Below are positions 10,540 to 19,819 of a DNA stretch of 64,000 nucleotides, piece after piece. The first letter of the stretch is position 1, and each line of letters begins with the position of its first letter. The position numbers were made by a program, and so were the translations under genes. The stretch spans positions 1 through 64,000 of the forward strand of contig JAQTUV010000001.1 of assembly GCA_028707175.1 (NCBI GenBank). The letters are read 5' to 3'. Source of the DNA: Sideroxydans sp. Lineage in GTDB: Bacteria; Pseudomonadota; Gammaproteobacteria; Burkholderiales; Gallionellaceae. The notes beneath the pieces are model-generated. The model was not told the origin of the DNA and did no database searches. It was given only the letters and a program-made list of their open reading frames with translations.

Positions 10540-11448
10540 CTATGAATCGCTGGAGTGAATCGCGCTAATCCCCTGCAATTTTGCAACATCCCAATGTTCA
10601 GTAGCGTGGCGGAGTAGTGCATCCACATCGTTGGTTTGCGTCGCAGGTAAATCCTGCTGCAAAAATTTCAGTACCTGCATCAAAGTGGCAACAGGTTGAG
10701 ACACATCCACCGGCGCGGCCAATGTTTGCTTACTCAACTTTTCCCCTGCCGCATTCACCGCTACCGGCAGATGCAGGTAGTGCGGCGTAGCGAACTCGAG
10801 CAAATGTTGCAGATGGATTTGGCGTGGCGTGGAGGCCAGCAGATCAGCGCCGCGCACCACGTGCGTGATACCTTGCGCCGCATCATCTACTACCACTGCT
10901 AGTTGATAAGCAAACAACCCGTCCGCCCGTTTCACCACAAAATCGCCGACCTCATCTTCCAAGTGTTGCGTCACTACACCTTGCAGCGCATCGGTGAAAA
11001 CCGTAGGGGAAGGGCAGATATCTGTACGCACGCGCCAAGCTCTACCGTCGCGTCCCGCAGCAAGTCCCGCTCGGCAAGTGCCGGGATACACCAAGCCCTC
11101 GATACCCATCAACGCGGAATCAGAAATCTCTTTACGCGTGCATGCGCACGGATAGGTCGCACCACTTTCATGCAATTGAACTAAGGCGGATTCATAGGCG
11201 GCGGTGCGCTGGCTTTGCATCATCACAGGTTCGTCGCTACGCAAACCAAAACAAGCCAACGTGTCCAAGATATTTTCAGCGGCGCCGTCAATGCAGCGGG
11301 GAAGGTCGAGGTCTTCCATGCGCACCAACCAAACGCCTTGCTGATGTTTCGCATCCAGATAACTTCCCACTGCCGCCACCAAAGAGCCGAAGTGCAAAGG
11401 GCCGGTGGGGGAAGGGGCAAAGCGACCACGATAGAGTGAGGCGCGCAC
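10540..11448 (-). CDS. gluQ: Glutamyl-Q tRNA(Asp) synthetase
   Basis: Paralogue of the catalytic core of glutamyl-tRNA synthetase that attaches glutamate to queuosine 34 of tRNA-Asp. Reading the reverse strand: class I signature RFAPSPTGPLHFGSLVAAVGS at the N-terminus (HIGH-like HFGS), a four-ligand zinc region CACTRKE..YPGTC, and a KMSKS-like GEKLSKQ. It is 302 residues and lacks the anticodon-binding domain, as expected. It acts downstream of the queA and tgt products encoded earlier in the window. Confidence 0.95.
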   Translation of the reverse strand: MRASLYRGRFAPSPTGPLHFGSLVAAVGSYLDAKHQQGVWLVRMEDLDLPRCIDGAAENILDTLACFGLRSDEPVMMQSQRTAAYESALVQLHESGATYPCACTRKEISDSALMGIEGLVYPGTCRAGLAAGRDGRAWRVRTDICPSPTVFTDALQGVVTQHLEDEVGDFVVKRADGLFAYQLAVVVDDAAQGITHVVRGADLLASTPRQIHLQHLLEFATPHYLHLPVAVNAAGEKLSKQTLAAPVDVSQPVATLMQVLKFLQQDLPATQTNDVDALLRHATEHWDVAKLQGISAIHSSDS

Positions 11449-11586
11449 GGCTGAAAGAGGGCAGTTGAGATGCGCTGGATTTTAACGCCAAAACAAAAAC
11501 CTTATTTTCTTTGGGGGGCTGTGCGCGTTGAAATAGATGGGCAATACAGCATCAAAAAATAGTGAAAGTGAGTAAGTGCTGAAAAG

Positions 11587-11600
11587 TATATAGGCCGTCG
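11587..11600 (+). promoter_or_regulatory. Putative shared regulatory motif, copy 1
   Basis: TATATAGGCCGTCG in the 285-bp gap before the PAS-GGDEF-EAL gene. Close matches occur upstream of ugd (15523-15536) and of the priming glycosyltransferase gene (33423-33434). Nothing else recognisable was seen in 11449-11733. Function is inferred only from recurrence. Confidence 0.3.
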
Positions 11601-11733
11601 TGGAGGTGGTATCGGGGGGGTAAATTCGTTACATTCACACACACCATCGAATAGGAAGAGCCATATCTTTCGATATAGTCCCTCGATGCGTTGCAATTGG
11701 CGATGTTTCGCCGATCACTACAGAGAATAATCC

Positions 11734-13812
11734 GTGAAACCAATCATCCAGTCAGCGACGGCGATTTCAACAGGAGCGCTTGAGAACTATCGTATTTTGG
11801 TCGAAAGCATTCGCGACCAAGCGGTGCTTTTGCTCGACCAGCTTGGTCATGTGCTGAACTGGAATATGGGGTTGCAGAATCTAAACGGTTACACGGCCAA
11901 CGAAGTGATTGGCATGCATTTTTCAACCTTCTACACGCCAGAAGACAACGAATCCGGCAAGCCTGCCGACAACTTAAAACAAGCCCTCGATCGAGGTGGA
12001 TTTACAGAGCAGGGTTGGCGCGTGCGTAAAGATGGATCGCGGTATTTTGCGCACGTCTCAATTACACCCCTCAGGGATGCAGGCAACCAACTCTTTGGAT
12101 ACGCCAAGGTGTTTAGGAATGCGCACGAAGGCGCATCAAGATCGTCGCTCAGTCAAAGAGAATCGCTGGCTGATGCCATCCTGATCACGGACAGCCAAGC
12201 CAACATCATTCGCGCGAACCAAGCGTTTCAATCCCTGTTTGGATACAACGCAGAAGAGTTGCAAGGCAAGAACGCGCGCATGTTCGCATCGGGGCGAAAT
12301 GACAAAGCTTTCTACGCGGCAATGTGGGCGTCATTGATCGAGCAAGGTAACTGGGTAGGCGGGATGTTGGATAAGCGTAAAGACGGGAGCGTGTTTAAGG
12401 CTTTTGTGAATATCTCTGCCATCAAAAATGATTATGGCGACACCATCGAATTTGTTGCCGTTTATAAAGACTTGTCAGAACGCAGTGCCGAGTTTGAACA
12501 AGGCCAGCGCCTTGCGTATTTTGATGCCTTAACCAATTTGCCGAATCGTCGACTGTTGCTAGATCGATTGCAAATGTCCATTGCGACTACCACACGCAGC
12601 GGCGTCTTTAGCGCACTACTCTTCCTCGATATCGACCACTTCAAAGTGCTTAACGACACCTTGGGGCACGACTGCGGCGATCAATTGCTTATCCAGTTTG
12701 CGACTCGTATTCGCAGCTGTGTGCGTGAAGTTGATACGGTATCGAGATTGGGCGGCGACGAATTCGTCGTGTTATTCGAACAGGTTGATGCGCGTGAGCA
12801 AAATGCGTGGAAAAAAGTAGGACTCGTTGCTGAAAAGATCCGCAAAATTTTGTCCGAACCCTTCATGCTCAAAACGCGCGAATATCAAACTTCACCGAGC
12901 ATCGGCGTCACCTTATTTAAAGGTGAGCACTGCACCATCGAAACACTGCTCAAGCAAGCTGACATCGCCATGTACCACGCCAAACAATCTGGGCGAAACA
13001 CCGTCCGCTTCTTTGATCCCCACATGCAAAAATCGGTTGAAGCGCGCGCCTTGCTTGAATCGGAATTGGCACAAGCCGTGCCCGATCACCAGCTAAGGCT
13101 GTACTACCAAATTCAAGTTGATAACGAGATGCGGCCGGTCGGAGCGGAAGCCTTGGTTCGTTGGGCGCATCCAACAGGCGGCGTTATCTCTCCTGCCAAA
13201 TTTATTCCCATTGCAGAAGAAAGCGCCTTGATTATTTTGGTGGGGCAATGGGTGCTGGAATCCGCTTGTGAGCAACTCTCCAAATGGCAAAAATCGCCAG
13301 CAACCCAACACCTGATCCTCGCGGTTAACCTCAGCGCGCAACAATTTCGCATGCCTGATTTTGTCGCCAGCATTGCCAGCATCATCAACGCGCACAAAAT
13401 CGACCCATCACGACTGCGCTTAGAGTTTTCTGAAACCGTGGTTTTGAATGACGTACCAGAACTGATCGCCAAACTCGCGGCCCTCAAAGCCTTGGGGGTG
13501 AAGTTGGCGTTAGAAGATTTTGGCACCGGCTACTCATCGCTCACCTACTTGCGTCAACTCCCTATCGACCAACTCAAAATCGACGGCAGCTTCGTGCATG
13601 AAATCACCTTGCCCGAGCGCGACACCGTCATGGTCGAAACCATCATCAACATGGCCCGCCGATTCGGACTGGAACTGATCGCCGAAAGTGTAGAGACCGA
13701 CGAACAAATAAAATTTTTGCGGCAACACGGCTGTCATGCATTTCAAGGATACTTATTAGGCCAGCCTGTGCCCATCGAAGAATTTAACGCGCAGTTGAAC
13801 GCCAAACAGTAG
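11734..13812 (+). CDS. PAS-PAS-GGDEF-EAL c-di-GMP turnover protein
   Basis: 692-residue soluble protein with no membrane helices or signal peptide. Order: PAS domain (about 20-130), second PAS (about 145-260), GGDEF domain (about 265-430) with an intact GGDEF motif at about residue 340 and an upstream RxxD inhibitory site (REVD), then an EAL domain (about 440-690) with intact EAL at about 472, NLSAQQF, EDFGTGYSSL and AESVET. Both synthesis and breakdown of c-di-GMP are therefore possible, with the PAS domains sensing a signal. It starts at a GTG. Its position beside the exopolysaccharide genes suggests local control, together with LapD and PelD which read c-di-GMP, but that is inference. Confidence 0.9.
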   Translation: MKPIIQSATAISTGALENYRILVESIRDQAVLLLDQLGHVLNWNMGLQNLNGYTANEVIGMHFSTFYTPEDNESGKPADNLKQALDRGGFTEQGWRVRKDGSRYFAHVSITPLRDAGNQLFGYAKVFRNAHEGASRSSLSQRESLADAILITDSQANIIRANQAFQSLFGYNAEELQGKNARMFASGRNDKAFYAAMWASLIEQGNWVGGMLDKRKDGSVFKAFVNISAIKNDYGDTIEFVAVYKDLSERSAEFEQGQRLAYFDALTNLPNRRLLLDRLQMSIATTTRSGVFSALLFLDIDHFKVLNDTLGHDCGDQLLIQFATRIRSCVREVDTVSRLGGDEFVVLFEQVDAREQNAWKKVGLVAEKIRKILSEPFMLKTREYQTSPSIGVTLFKGEHCTIETLLKQADIAMYHAKQSGRNTVRFFDPHMQKSVEARALLESELAQAVPDHQLRLYYQIQVDNEMRPVGAEALVRWAHPTGGVISPAKFIPIAEESALIILVGQWVLESACEQLSKWQKSPATQHLILAVNLSAQQFRMPDFVASIASIINAHKIDPSRLRLEFSETVVLNDVPELIAKLAALKALGVKLALEDFGTGYSSLTYLRQLPIDQLKIDGSFVHEITLPERDTVMVETIINMARRFGLELIAESVETDEQIKFLRQHGCHAFQGYLLGQPVPIEEFNAQLNAKQ

Positions 13813-13847
13813 CCGAATTTTGTAGCGTTAATAACGGGGGCAGGTGT

Positions 13848-13930
13848 TGTAGGTCGGGCTGAGCGTGTGGTGTTGGGGCTTCAGCCCCGTACAGCCACGG
13901 CCTACCCCTTGCGGGTATCAGCCCGACAGC
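13848..13930. repeat. 83-bp palindromic element, copy 1
   Basis: Begins TGTAGGTCGGGCTGA and ends TCAGCCCGACAGC, so the outer arms GTCGGGCTGA/TCAGCCCGAC are perfect inverted repeats. An inner hairpin GGGGCTTCAGCCCC lies between. A copy with a single mismatch is at 15307-15389 in the same orientation. It occupies part of the 308-bp gap 13813-14120; the rest of that gap shows nothing but a possible TAAAAT -10 box at 14047-14052. Confidence 0.8.
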
Positions 13931-14120
13931 ACTCTCACGGGTTGCTCTTCGTTCATTAAAGAATGCGCGCCTTCTGCCGATGTAGTAGCTAGATTCGCAT
14001 CGCTTGCAAAGGTGTATGCAATGAATCTTGAATGTGTGCGTTCAGGTAAAATGCCGTGCGTATAGTCGGCAGCCTGCGGACAAGGTTTTGAAAAAATAAA
14101 AAAGCAAAGGCGAAAATAAG

Positions 14121-15236
14121 ATGAAAAAAATAAAAGGTATGATCCTCGCAGCAGGACAAGGCACTCGTGTCCGCCCCCTCACACAAGCCCTACCCAAACC
14201 GATGATTCCCATCCTAGGCAAGCCAGTGCTGGAATACATCGTAGAGCACCTTGCCGCTTATGGCGTTGAAGACATCATGGTCAATGTCGCCTACAAACAT
14301 TGGAAGATTGAAAACTACTTCGGGAATGGCAGTCGTTGGGGTGTGAATATCGGCTACAGCTACGAAGGCGTTTACGAATACGGCGAGATCGTCCCAAAAT
14401 CCATGGGCTCAGCAGGCGGTATGCGCAAGATCCAAGATTTTGGCGGCTTCTTTGATACCACCACCATCGTCATTTGCGGTGATGCCCTTATCGACCTCGA
14501 CATTAACGCTGCCGTTTTCGAACACCGCACCAAAAAAGCCTTGGTCAGCGTCGTCACCTTGGAAGTGCCACTGAGCGAAGTTAGCAACTACGGCGTCGTA
14601 GAAACCGATAACGAAGGCCGCATCCTCGCCTTCCAAGAAAAACCCAAACCTGAAGAAGCGCGCTCACGCTTTGCCAGTACCGGTATCTATATTTTCGAAC
14701 CCGAAGTGTTAGATCTCATCCCCAAAGGTCAAGTGTTCGACATCGGCAGCCAGCTATTCCCCATGTTGGCGGAAAAAGGCTTGCCCTTCTACGCACAAAA
14801 ACGTTTCTTCAACTGGATCGACATCGGTCATGTGGCCGACTACTGGGCCGTATTGCAGCGCGTGCTGAAAGGCGAAGTCGCCCACATGCACATGCCCGGT
14901 AATCAGGTAAAACCTGGCATATGGGTTGGCATCAACACCAAGATCGATTGGGACAACGTCAAGATCGAAGGCCCTGTGTATATCGACTCCGGCGTGTGCG
15001 TCGAGGCAGGTGCGGAAATCATCGGCCCCACCTGGATCACCCGTGGCTCACACATTTGCGCCAATGCCAAAGTCATCCGTAGCATCCTGCTGGAATACAC
15101 ACGAATCAGCGCCAATCAAGTGTTCGACGAAACTATCGTCTCGCCAAGTTATTGCGTCGATCATAAATCGGGAGAGACTTTCTATCTAGGCGATGACCGC
15201 ACCAACCTTCGTTGGGGAGATGCGCGCGGGCGCTAG
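14121..15236 (+). CDS. NDP-sugar pyrophosphorylase (mannose-1-phosphate guanylyltransferase-like)
   Basis: 371 residues. The N-terminal nucleotidyltransferase domain has the signature GMILAAGQGTRVRPLTQALPKPM, with GSAGGMRKI and CGDALIDLD for metal and sugar binding; the C-terminal third shows hexapeptide-repeat character (left-handed beta-helix). It activates a sugar 1-phosphate for the exopolysaccharide pathway. The closest general resemblance is to the GDP-mannose pyrophosphorylase/ManC-like and GlmU-like families, but the sugar and base cannot be fixed from sequence. It stands alone between two direct copies of the 83-bp repeat, not tightly linked to ugd. Confidence 0.8.
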   Translation: MKKIKGMILAAGQGTRVRPLTQALPKPMIPILGKPVLEYIVEHLAAYGVEDIMVNVAYKHWKIENYFGNGSRWGVNIGYSYEGVYEYGEIVPKSMGSAGGMRKIQDFGGFFDTTTIVICGDALIDLDINAAVFEHRTKKALVSVVTLEVPLSEVSNYGVVETDNEGRILAFQEKPKPEEARSRFASTGIYIFEPEVLDLIPKGQVFDIGSQLFPMLAEKGLPFYAQKRFFNWIDIGHVADYWAVLQRVLKGEVAHMHMPGNQVKPGIWVGINTKIDWDNVKIEGPVYIDSGVCVEAGAEIIGPTWITRGSHICANAKVIRSILLEYTRISANQVFDETIVSPSYCVDHKSGETFYLGDDRTNLRWGDARGR

Positions 15237-15306
15237 GCAGCTTCTTTGTAGGTGTGTGGTGTTGGGGCCTCAGTCCTGTAGGTTGGGACAGCCTCCCTCC
15301 GAATCC

Positions 15307-15389
15307 TGTAGGTCGGGCTGAGCGTGTGGTGTTGGGGCTTTAGCCCCGTACAGCCACGGCCTACCCCTTGCGGGTATCAGCCCGACAGC
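15307..15389. repeat. 83-bp palindromic element, copy 2
   Basis: Direct copy of 13848-13930 with one difference (a T for a C in the central hairpin). A decayed partial copy precedes it at about 15247-15285. These fill much of the 387-bp gap 15237-15623; the remainder contains the putative motif at 15523 and probably the ugd promoter. Confidence 0.8.
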
Positions 15390-15522
15390 AATCTGGAATT
15401 GATGTTACAAGTCTCAGCCTCAAGTAATCCCCAATTTGGCCGTATAGGTATTTAAGTTGCCTAGCGACCTGCAAGAAAATGCAGGGCCATAGAATGCTGA
15501 AAGTGCCTGCCTTTCTTAAAAA

Positions 15523-15536
15523 GATATAGACCATCG
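15523..15536 (+). promoter_or_regulatory. Putative shared regulatory motif, copy 2
   Basis: GATATAGACCATCG, preceded by an A-rich stretch as in copy 1; matches the TATATAGGCCGTCG motif at 11 of 14 positions. It lies about 90 bp upstream of ugd. Confidence 0.25.
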
Positions 15537-15623
15537 GTCGGTTAGGTAAAACATGGCGTTGCCGTTAAAATGCGCCCATTACGCCGCTTGTAGTTTTGTA
15601 TAACTTCTAGAAATGAATTCAAT

Positions 15624-16790
15624 ATGAAAATCGCTATCGCCGGAACCGGCTACGTCGGCCTCTCCAACGCCGTATTACTTGCGCAACACAACGAAGTGGT
15701 TGCCATCGACATCATCCCTGAAAAAGTGGAGATGTTGAACCGCAAGCAATCCCCCATTGAAGACGTAGAGATCGAAGACTATCTCGCACACAAGCAACTC
15801 AACTTCAAAGCGACCCTAGACAAAGTAGAAGCCTACACAGGTGCTGAGTACGTCGTTATCGCCACACCAACTGATTACGATCCCGAGACCAACTACTTCA
15901 ACACAAGCTCCATCGAATCCGTCATCAAAGACGTGATGAGTATCAATCCTAAGGCTGTGATGATCATCAAATCCACCGTGCCAGTGGGTTATACCGAAAA
16001 GCTGAAGAAAGACACAAGTTGTAACAACCTCATCTTCTCCCCCGAATTTCTACGTGAAGGCCGCGCCCTTTACGACAACCTATACCCCTCCCGCATCGTC
16101 ATCGGTGAGCGCAGCCAACGTGCCGAAGGATTTGCCCAATTGCTGCAACAAGGTGCCATCAAACAAGACATCCCCGTTTGCTACACCGACAGCACCGAAG
16201 CTGAAGCCATCAAACTCTTCGCCAACACCTATCTGGCGATGCGTGTGGCTTACTTCAACGAACTCGACACCTACGCCGCCACCCACAATCTAGACACCAA
16301 GCAGATCATCGATGGCGTATGCCTTGACCCACGCATTGGCAGCCACTACAACAACCCCTCGTTTGGTTATGGCGGCTACTGCCTGCCAAAAGACACAAAG
16401 CAACTGCTGGCCAACTACAACGACGTACCGCAAAACATCATGCAAGCCATTGTGGATAGCAACACCACCCGCAAAGACTTTGTGGCGGCAAGCATCCTCA
16501 AGCGCAAACCCAAGATCGTCGGCATCCACCGCCTCATCATGAAGGCAGGTTCTGACAACTTCCGAGCCTCTAGCATCCAAGGCATCATGAAGCGCATCAA
16601 AGCCAAAGGCATCGAAGTCATCGTGTACGAACCCGTATTGAAAGAAGACAACTTCTTCAACTCACGCGTGGTGAACGACCTTGCTCAGTTCAAGAAAGAG
16701 GCTGATGTCATCGTGGCGAATCGCATGACGGATGACATCAAGGATGTGGCGGAGAAGGTGTATAGCCGTGATTTGTTTGGCAAGGACTAA
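15624..16790 (+). CDS. ugd: UDP-glucose 6-dehydrogenase
   Basis: Oxidises UDP-glucose to UDP-glucuronate with two NAD+, supplying an acidic sugar for the exopolysaccharide. The 388-residue protein is of the short E. coli Ugd type. Seen: N-terminal Rossmann motif [25 protein letters not shown], the [20 protein letters not shown] block, and the catalytic cysteine in [12 protein letters not shown] (C253). It begins the gene series that continues through the flippase and glycosyltransferases. Confidence 0.96.
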   Translation: MKIAIAGTGYVGLSNAVLLAQHNEVVAIDIIPEKVEMLNRKQSPIEDVEIEDYLAHKQLNFKATLDKVEAYTGAEYVVIATPTDYDPETNYFNTSSIESVIKDVMSINPKAVMIIKSTVPVGYTEKLKKDTSCNNLIFSPEFLREGRALYDNLYPSRIVIGERSQRAEGFAQLLQQGAIKQDIPVCYTDSTEAEAIKLFANTYLAMRVAYFNELDTYAATHNLDTKQIIDGVCLDPRIGSHYNNPSFGYGGYCLPKDTKQLLANYNDVPQNIMQAIVDSNTTRKDFVAASILKRKPKIVGIHRLIMKAGSDNFRASSIQGIMKRIKAKGIEVIVYEPVLKEDNFFNSRVVNDLAQFKKEADVIVANRMTDDIKDVAEKVYSRDLFGKD

Positions 16791-16840
16791 GCGGCAATGA
16801 TTTGCTACTGTTGAAAGCTAGATATATTGAAGGAAAAATT

Positions 16841-17641
16841 GTGATCCAATCATCGTCAGTAAGTCGCCCAACTCTTAAGTATTCATTGATAGCTGGGTGG
16901 CCGCATTTAGCGTTGACTAGAGATGAGTTCGCTCGCCTTCTGGTTTCAGATTGTGCTTTATTTAGGGAGGCTGGCAGGGGTTTAGAGCTTCCAAAATTGG
17001 TATTTGATTTGAATGGGCAGGGGCTGTCTTTAGCAGAGACAGATAAGAACTATAGATTGGCCATGGATAGGTCGGATTACATTCATGCCGATGGGCAATC
17101 GCTGGTATTTGCATCCAGATTGTTGAGTAAGGTTGCTTTGCCGGAACGAATTGCAACGACTGATTTTTTCCACGATGCGGCGAAGTTGGCGGAAGAGCTG
17201 GGGTTGAATTTTTATTTGCTGGGTTCAACGGATGATGTTGTTGGGCGAACAGTATCTGAAGTTCAAAAGTTATATCCAAAATTAAAAATAGTTGGATATA
17301 GAAGTGGCTACTTTAGCGAGGCCGAGGAACCTGAAATCTGCAAGCAAATTGTGGAAGCAGGGACCGATGTTTTGTGGTTAGGTCTTGGTAAGCCCAAGGA
17401 GCAGGTTTTTAGTGTGCGAAATTTAGAGAGATTACGCGGTGTGGTTTGGATAAAAACATGCGGTGGGTTATTCGACTTTTTATCCGGTAAAAACACTCGT
17501 GCTCCTCAATGGATGCAGAGTGCCGGCTTAGAGTGGCTATATAGATTGGCACTTGAGCCTAAGCGACTTTTTTGGAGATACTTTGTGACAAATTTTCATT
17601 CAATCTACATCCTGCTGAAAGGAAGAAAGCGTGGGGCCTAA
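16841..17641 (+). CDS. WecG/TagA/CpsF-family glycosyltransferase
   Basis: 266 residues. Family blocks: DGQSLVFASRLL with the conserved Asp, a Rossmann-like segment FYLLGSTDDVVGRTVSEVQKLYP, VLWLGLGKPKEQVF, and the C-terminal GGLFDFLSGKNTRAPQWMQSAGLEWLYRLALEPKRL. These enzymes add a sugar (often N-acetylmannosaminuronate or glucosyl units) to a lipid-linked acceptor on the cytoplasmic side. The GTG at 16841 was chosen because an AAGGA site lies 6 nt upstream; a TTG at 16802 is less likely. It overlaps the next gene by 11 bp. Confidence 0.9.
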   Translation: MIQSSSVSRPTLKYSLIAGWPHLALTRDEFARLLVSDCALFREAGRGLELPKLVFDLNGQGLSLAETDKNYRLAMDRSDYIHADGQSLVFASRLLSKVALPERIATTDFFHDAAKLAEELGLNFYLLGSTDDVVGRTVSEVQKLYPKLKIVGYRSGYFSEAEEPEICKQIVEAGTDVLWLGLGKPKEQVFSVRNLERLRGVVWIKTCGGLFDFLSGKNTRAPQWMQSAGLEWLYRLALEPKRLFWRYFVTNFHSIYILLKGRKRGA

Positions 17642-18863
17642 TATTCGGCGCGCCCTAAATGCAATTGGTGGTACGGCAGGCATTGCTGTTTCAAGTTTTG
17701 TATTAGCCCTCTTATTATTGAAGGCAGTCTCTCCAGAGCAGTTTGGGATATTTAGTTTCATGCAGGTGATCGTAGGCTTGGGTGTCGGTGTATCAAATGC
17801 AATCTTTGGTTCCCCACTGTTAGTCGCAGTAAATCGAGATGAGAAACAGGTCGAGGGGGTGTTTGAAAGCTTCTTTCGGATGAATCTTGTGGTGTGCGTG
17901 CTGGCTGGTGTCGTGCAGGTTTTTGTTGTGACAGCATTTGGGGAGGCATTGCTTACGGGAGTTTTGTTCGCACTATCAGCTTTTTTTCAGTGGCTCAGGT
18001 GGTTTGGGCGCTCATACCTGAATACGATTCACAAACATAACTCGGTGGTGATTTCGGATGTCATCTTTTCTAGCACGGTGCTTGTTGGTGCTGGCGTTTT
18101 GTATTCGATAAACCAAGTTTCCATTACGTCGTTTGCGGGGCTACAAGCTATGGCTGCGGCTTTTGCATTATTGGGCCTGGGATGGGATCACTTTCAACGA
18201 GTTGTAAGTTCTATTTACTCTGCGACTTTTCAGCCATTTTTGTCAGGCTTCAAGCTGCATGGACGTCATGCGCTTGTAGGTGTCGTGACTACAGAGGCGA
18301 CAACGAACGCACATGCTTATCTTGTCACCATTCTGATGGGGCCTGCTGCATTTGCACCACTTGCTGCGGCATTGCTTTTCTTTAGACCAATTCCAATCGT
18401 AATAATGTCGCTAACGCAAGTGGAACGCCCAAGACTAGCGCAGATGCTTAGAGATGGTATGGTGAATGAGATTGCAGCAAGTATGAAAACTTTTCGAATT
18501 GCTGTTTTCTCAATATGGACGTTCAATATATTTTTGGTGTTCGTGTTTGTGAAATGGTTCTTTGATATGGTGGTGGCGGTAGAGCTGCAAACCACGATGA
18601 CGTTCGCGATCGTCTTTTGGGCATTGATAATGGGTTTGAGGTGCGTGCGTGCACCAGCCAGCGCCATATTGCAAGCCAATGGTGATTTCAAACCGCTCGC
18701 ACAGCTTACCGTTATTGCATCGGTTGTCTCGCTACCACTAGTCTATTTAATGCTTACATACCATGGGGCGGTGTGGTCGTTGGCTGGGATAGTCGCCGGC
18801 GAGATGGTTGCGGTTATCTTAATATTACGCTTGGCTAGCAAGATGCAAGCATCATTAAAATAA
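17631..18863 (+). CDS. Polysaccharide flippase, Wzx-like
   Basis: 410-residue integral membrane protein with about twelve predicted hydrophobic helices, beginning with an amphipathic N-terminus and the stretch GTAGIAVSSFVLALLLLKAVSPEQFG, a common start in oligosaccharide flippases of the MOP superfamily. It would move lipid-linked repeat units across the inner membrane. The start is a GTG overlapping the upstream glycosyltransferase, with an AGGAAG binding site. The sequence is AT-richer than the sugar-nucleotide genes on either side. Assignment rests on topology and context. Confidence 0.8.
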   Translation: MGPNIRRALNAIGGTAGIAVSSFVLALLLLKAVSPEQFGIFSFMQVIVGLGVGVSNAIFGSPLLVAVNRDEKQVEGVFESFFRMNLVVCVLAGVVQVFVVTAFGEALLTGVLFALSAFFQWLRWFGRSYLNTIHKHNSVVISDVIFSSTVLVGAGVLYSINQVSITSFAGLQAMAAAFALLGLGWDHFQRVVSSIYSATFQPFLSGFKLHGRHALVGVVTTEATTNAHAYLVTILMGPAAFAPLAAALLFFRPIPIVIMSLTQVERPRLAQMLRDGMVNEIAASMKTFRIAVFSIWTFNIFLVFVFVKWFFDMVVAVELQTTMTFAIVFWALIMGLRCVRAPASAILQANGDFKPLAQLTVIASVVSLPLVYLMLTYHGAVWSLAGIVAGEMVAVILILRLASKMQASLK

Positions 18864-18880
18864 AGTGGAAGGTAATTAAA

Positions 18881-19819
18881 GTGTTAATCCCAATCAAAAT
18901 TGTTATTGGCATTCCAACATTTCGTAGACCCCAGGGCTTACGTCGCCTACTCTCATCAATTTCAGAGCAGAAAATATCCATACCACTCTGTGTTTTGGTT
19001 GCTGACAATGAGGGGGAGGGGGGGCAAGGCATTCAGCTTGTTAATCAACTTAACAGAGAAGGCTACTCTTGCGAGCTGCGTAGTATTGCAGTTGAAGAAC
19101 GGGGGCTTTCTCACGTACGGAATGCACTATTGAAAACGGCATTTAATGAAATGTCGGCGGATGTTCTGCTGATGGTTGATGATGATGTACGTGTGAATGA
19201 CGGATGGGCATCAGCGTTGATTGAGATGCAACAACGAGAAGGAGCAGATGTGGTCGCAGGCTCTGTATTTGCAGAGTTTGAAACGACACCGCCGAATTGG
19301 GTATATGGGCAAAGTGTATATTGGGGGCAGATATATCCGGCAGGTATTGTTGACATGGTATCTGGCACTACAAACGTACTCATCACGAAAAACATGTTCG
19401 CTAAGTTTGGTGAGCCATTATTTGACGTGGGTTTTTCGTTAACTGGTGGCGAGGATAAAGAGTACTTTCTTCGAATCAAAGAATTGGGTGCTCGTTTTGC
19501 ATTTACACCTGACGGTCACGCTTACGAGTTAGTTGGTCCGAGTCGAATGACAAAACGATGGGCGTGGGATCGTGCATATCGTACTGGGAATACAGATATT
19601 CGCATATTCAAACGATACCAACATAGCGCCATGGCGTGGATGGCGGAAATCAGCAAGATCGTGCTGGCTATACTTCTGTCAATAATCAGAGTGCCTCTTT
19701 GCATATTCCACCCAGCAAGACGGATGAAACACTTGCTCACCGTGGCTAGGCAGTTCGGGAAAATAGCCGCCTTGTTTGATTATCATCCCGATACGTATAA
19801 AGTCACGCATGGTAAATAA
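18881..19819 (+). CDS. Family 2 glycosyltransferase
   Basis: 312 residues with a GT-A fold: VVIGIPTFRRPQGLRRLLSS at the N-terminus, LMVDDDVRVNDGW (DxD metal site), and GGEDKEYFLRIKELGARFAF with the acceptor-side ED motif. A hydrophobic segment near residues 260-285 may tether it to the membrane. It starts at GTG with GGAAGG upstream and is followed by an overlapping polymerase-like gene. The sugar is not predictable. A run of seven G lies at 19018-19024. Confidence 0.85.
   Translation: MLIPIKIVIGIPTFRRPQGLRRLLSSISEQKISIPLCVLVADNEGEGGQGIQLVNQLNREGYSCELRSIAVEERGLSHVRNALLKTAFNEMSADVLLMVDDDVRVNDGWASALIEMQQREGADVVAGSVFAEFETTPPNWVYGQSVYWGQIYPAGIVDMVSGTTNVLITKNMFAKFGEPLFDVGFSLTGGEDKEYFLRIKELGARFAFTPDGHAYELVGPSRMTKRWAWDRAYRTGNTDIRIFKRYQHSAMAWMAEISKIVLAILLSIIRVPLCIFHPARRMKHLLTVARQFGKIAALFDYHPDTYKVTHGK

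Noticed and set aside
14028-14052. TTGAAT..TAAAAT as a promoter before the NDP-sugar pyrophosphorylase gene
   Set aside because: Spacer is only about 13 bp; the -10 alone is not convincing.
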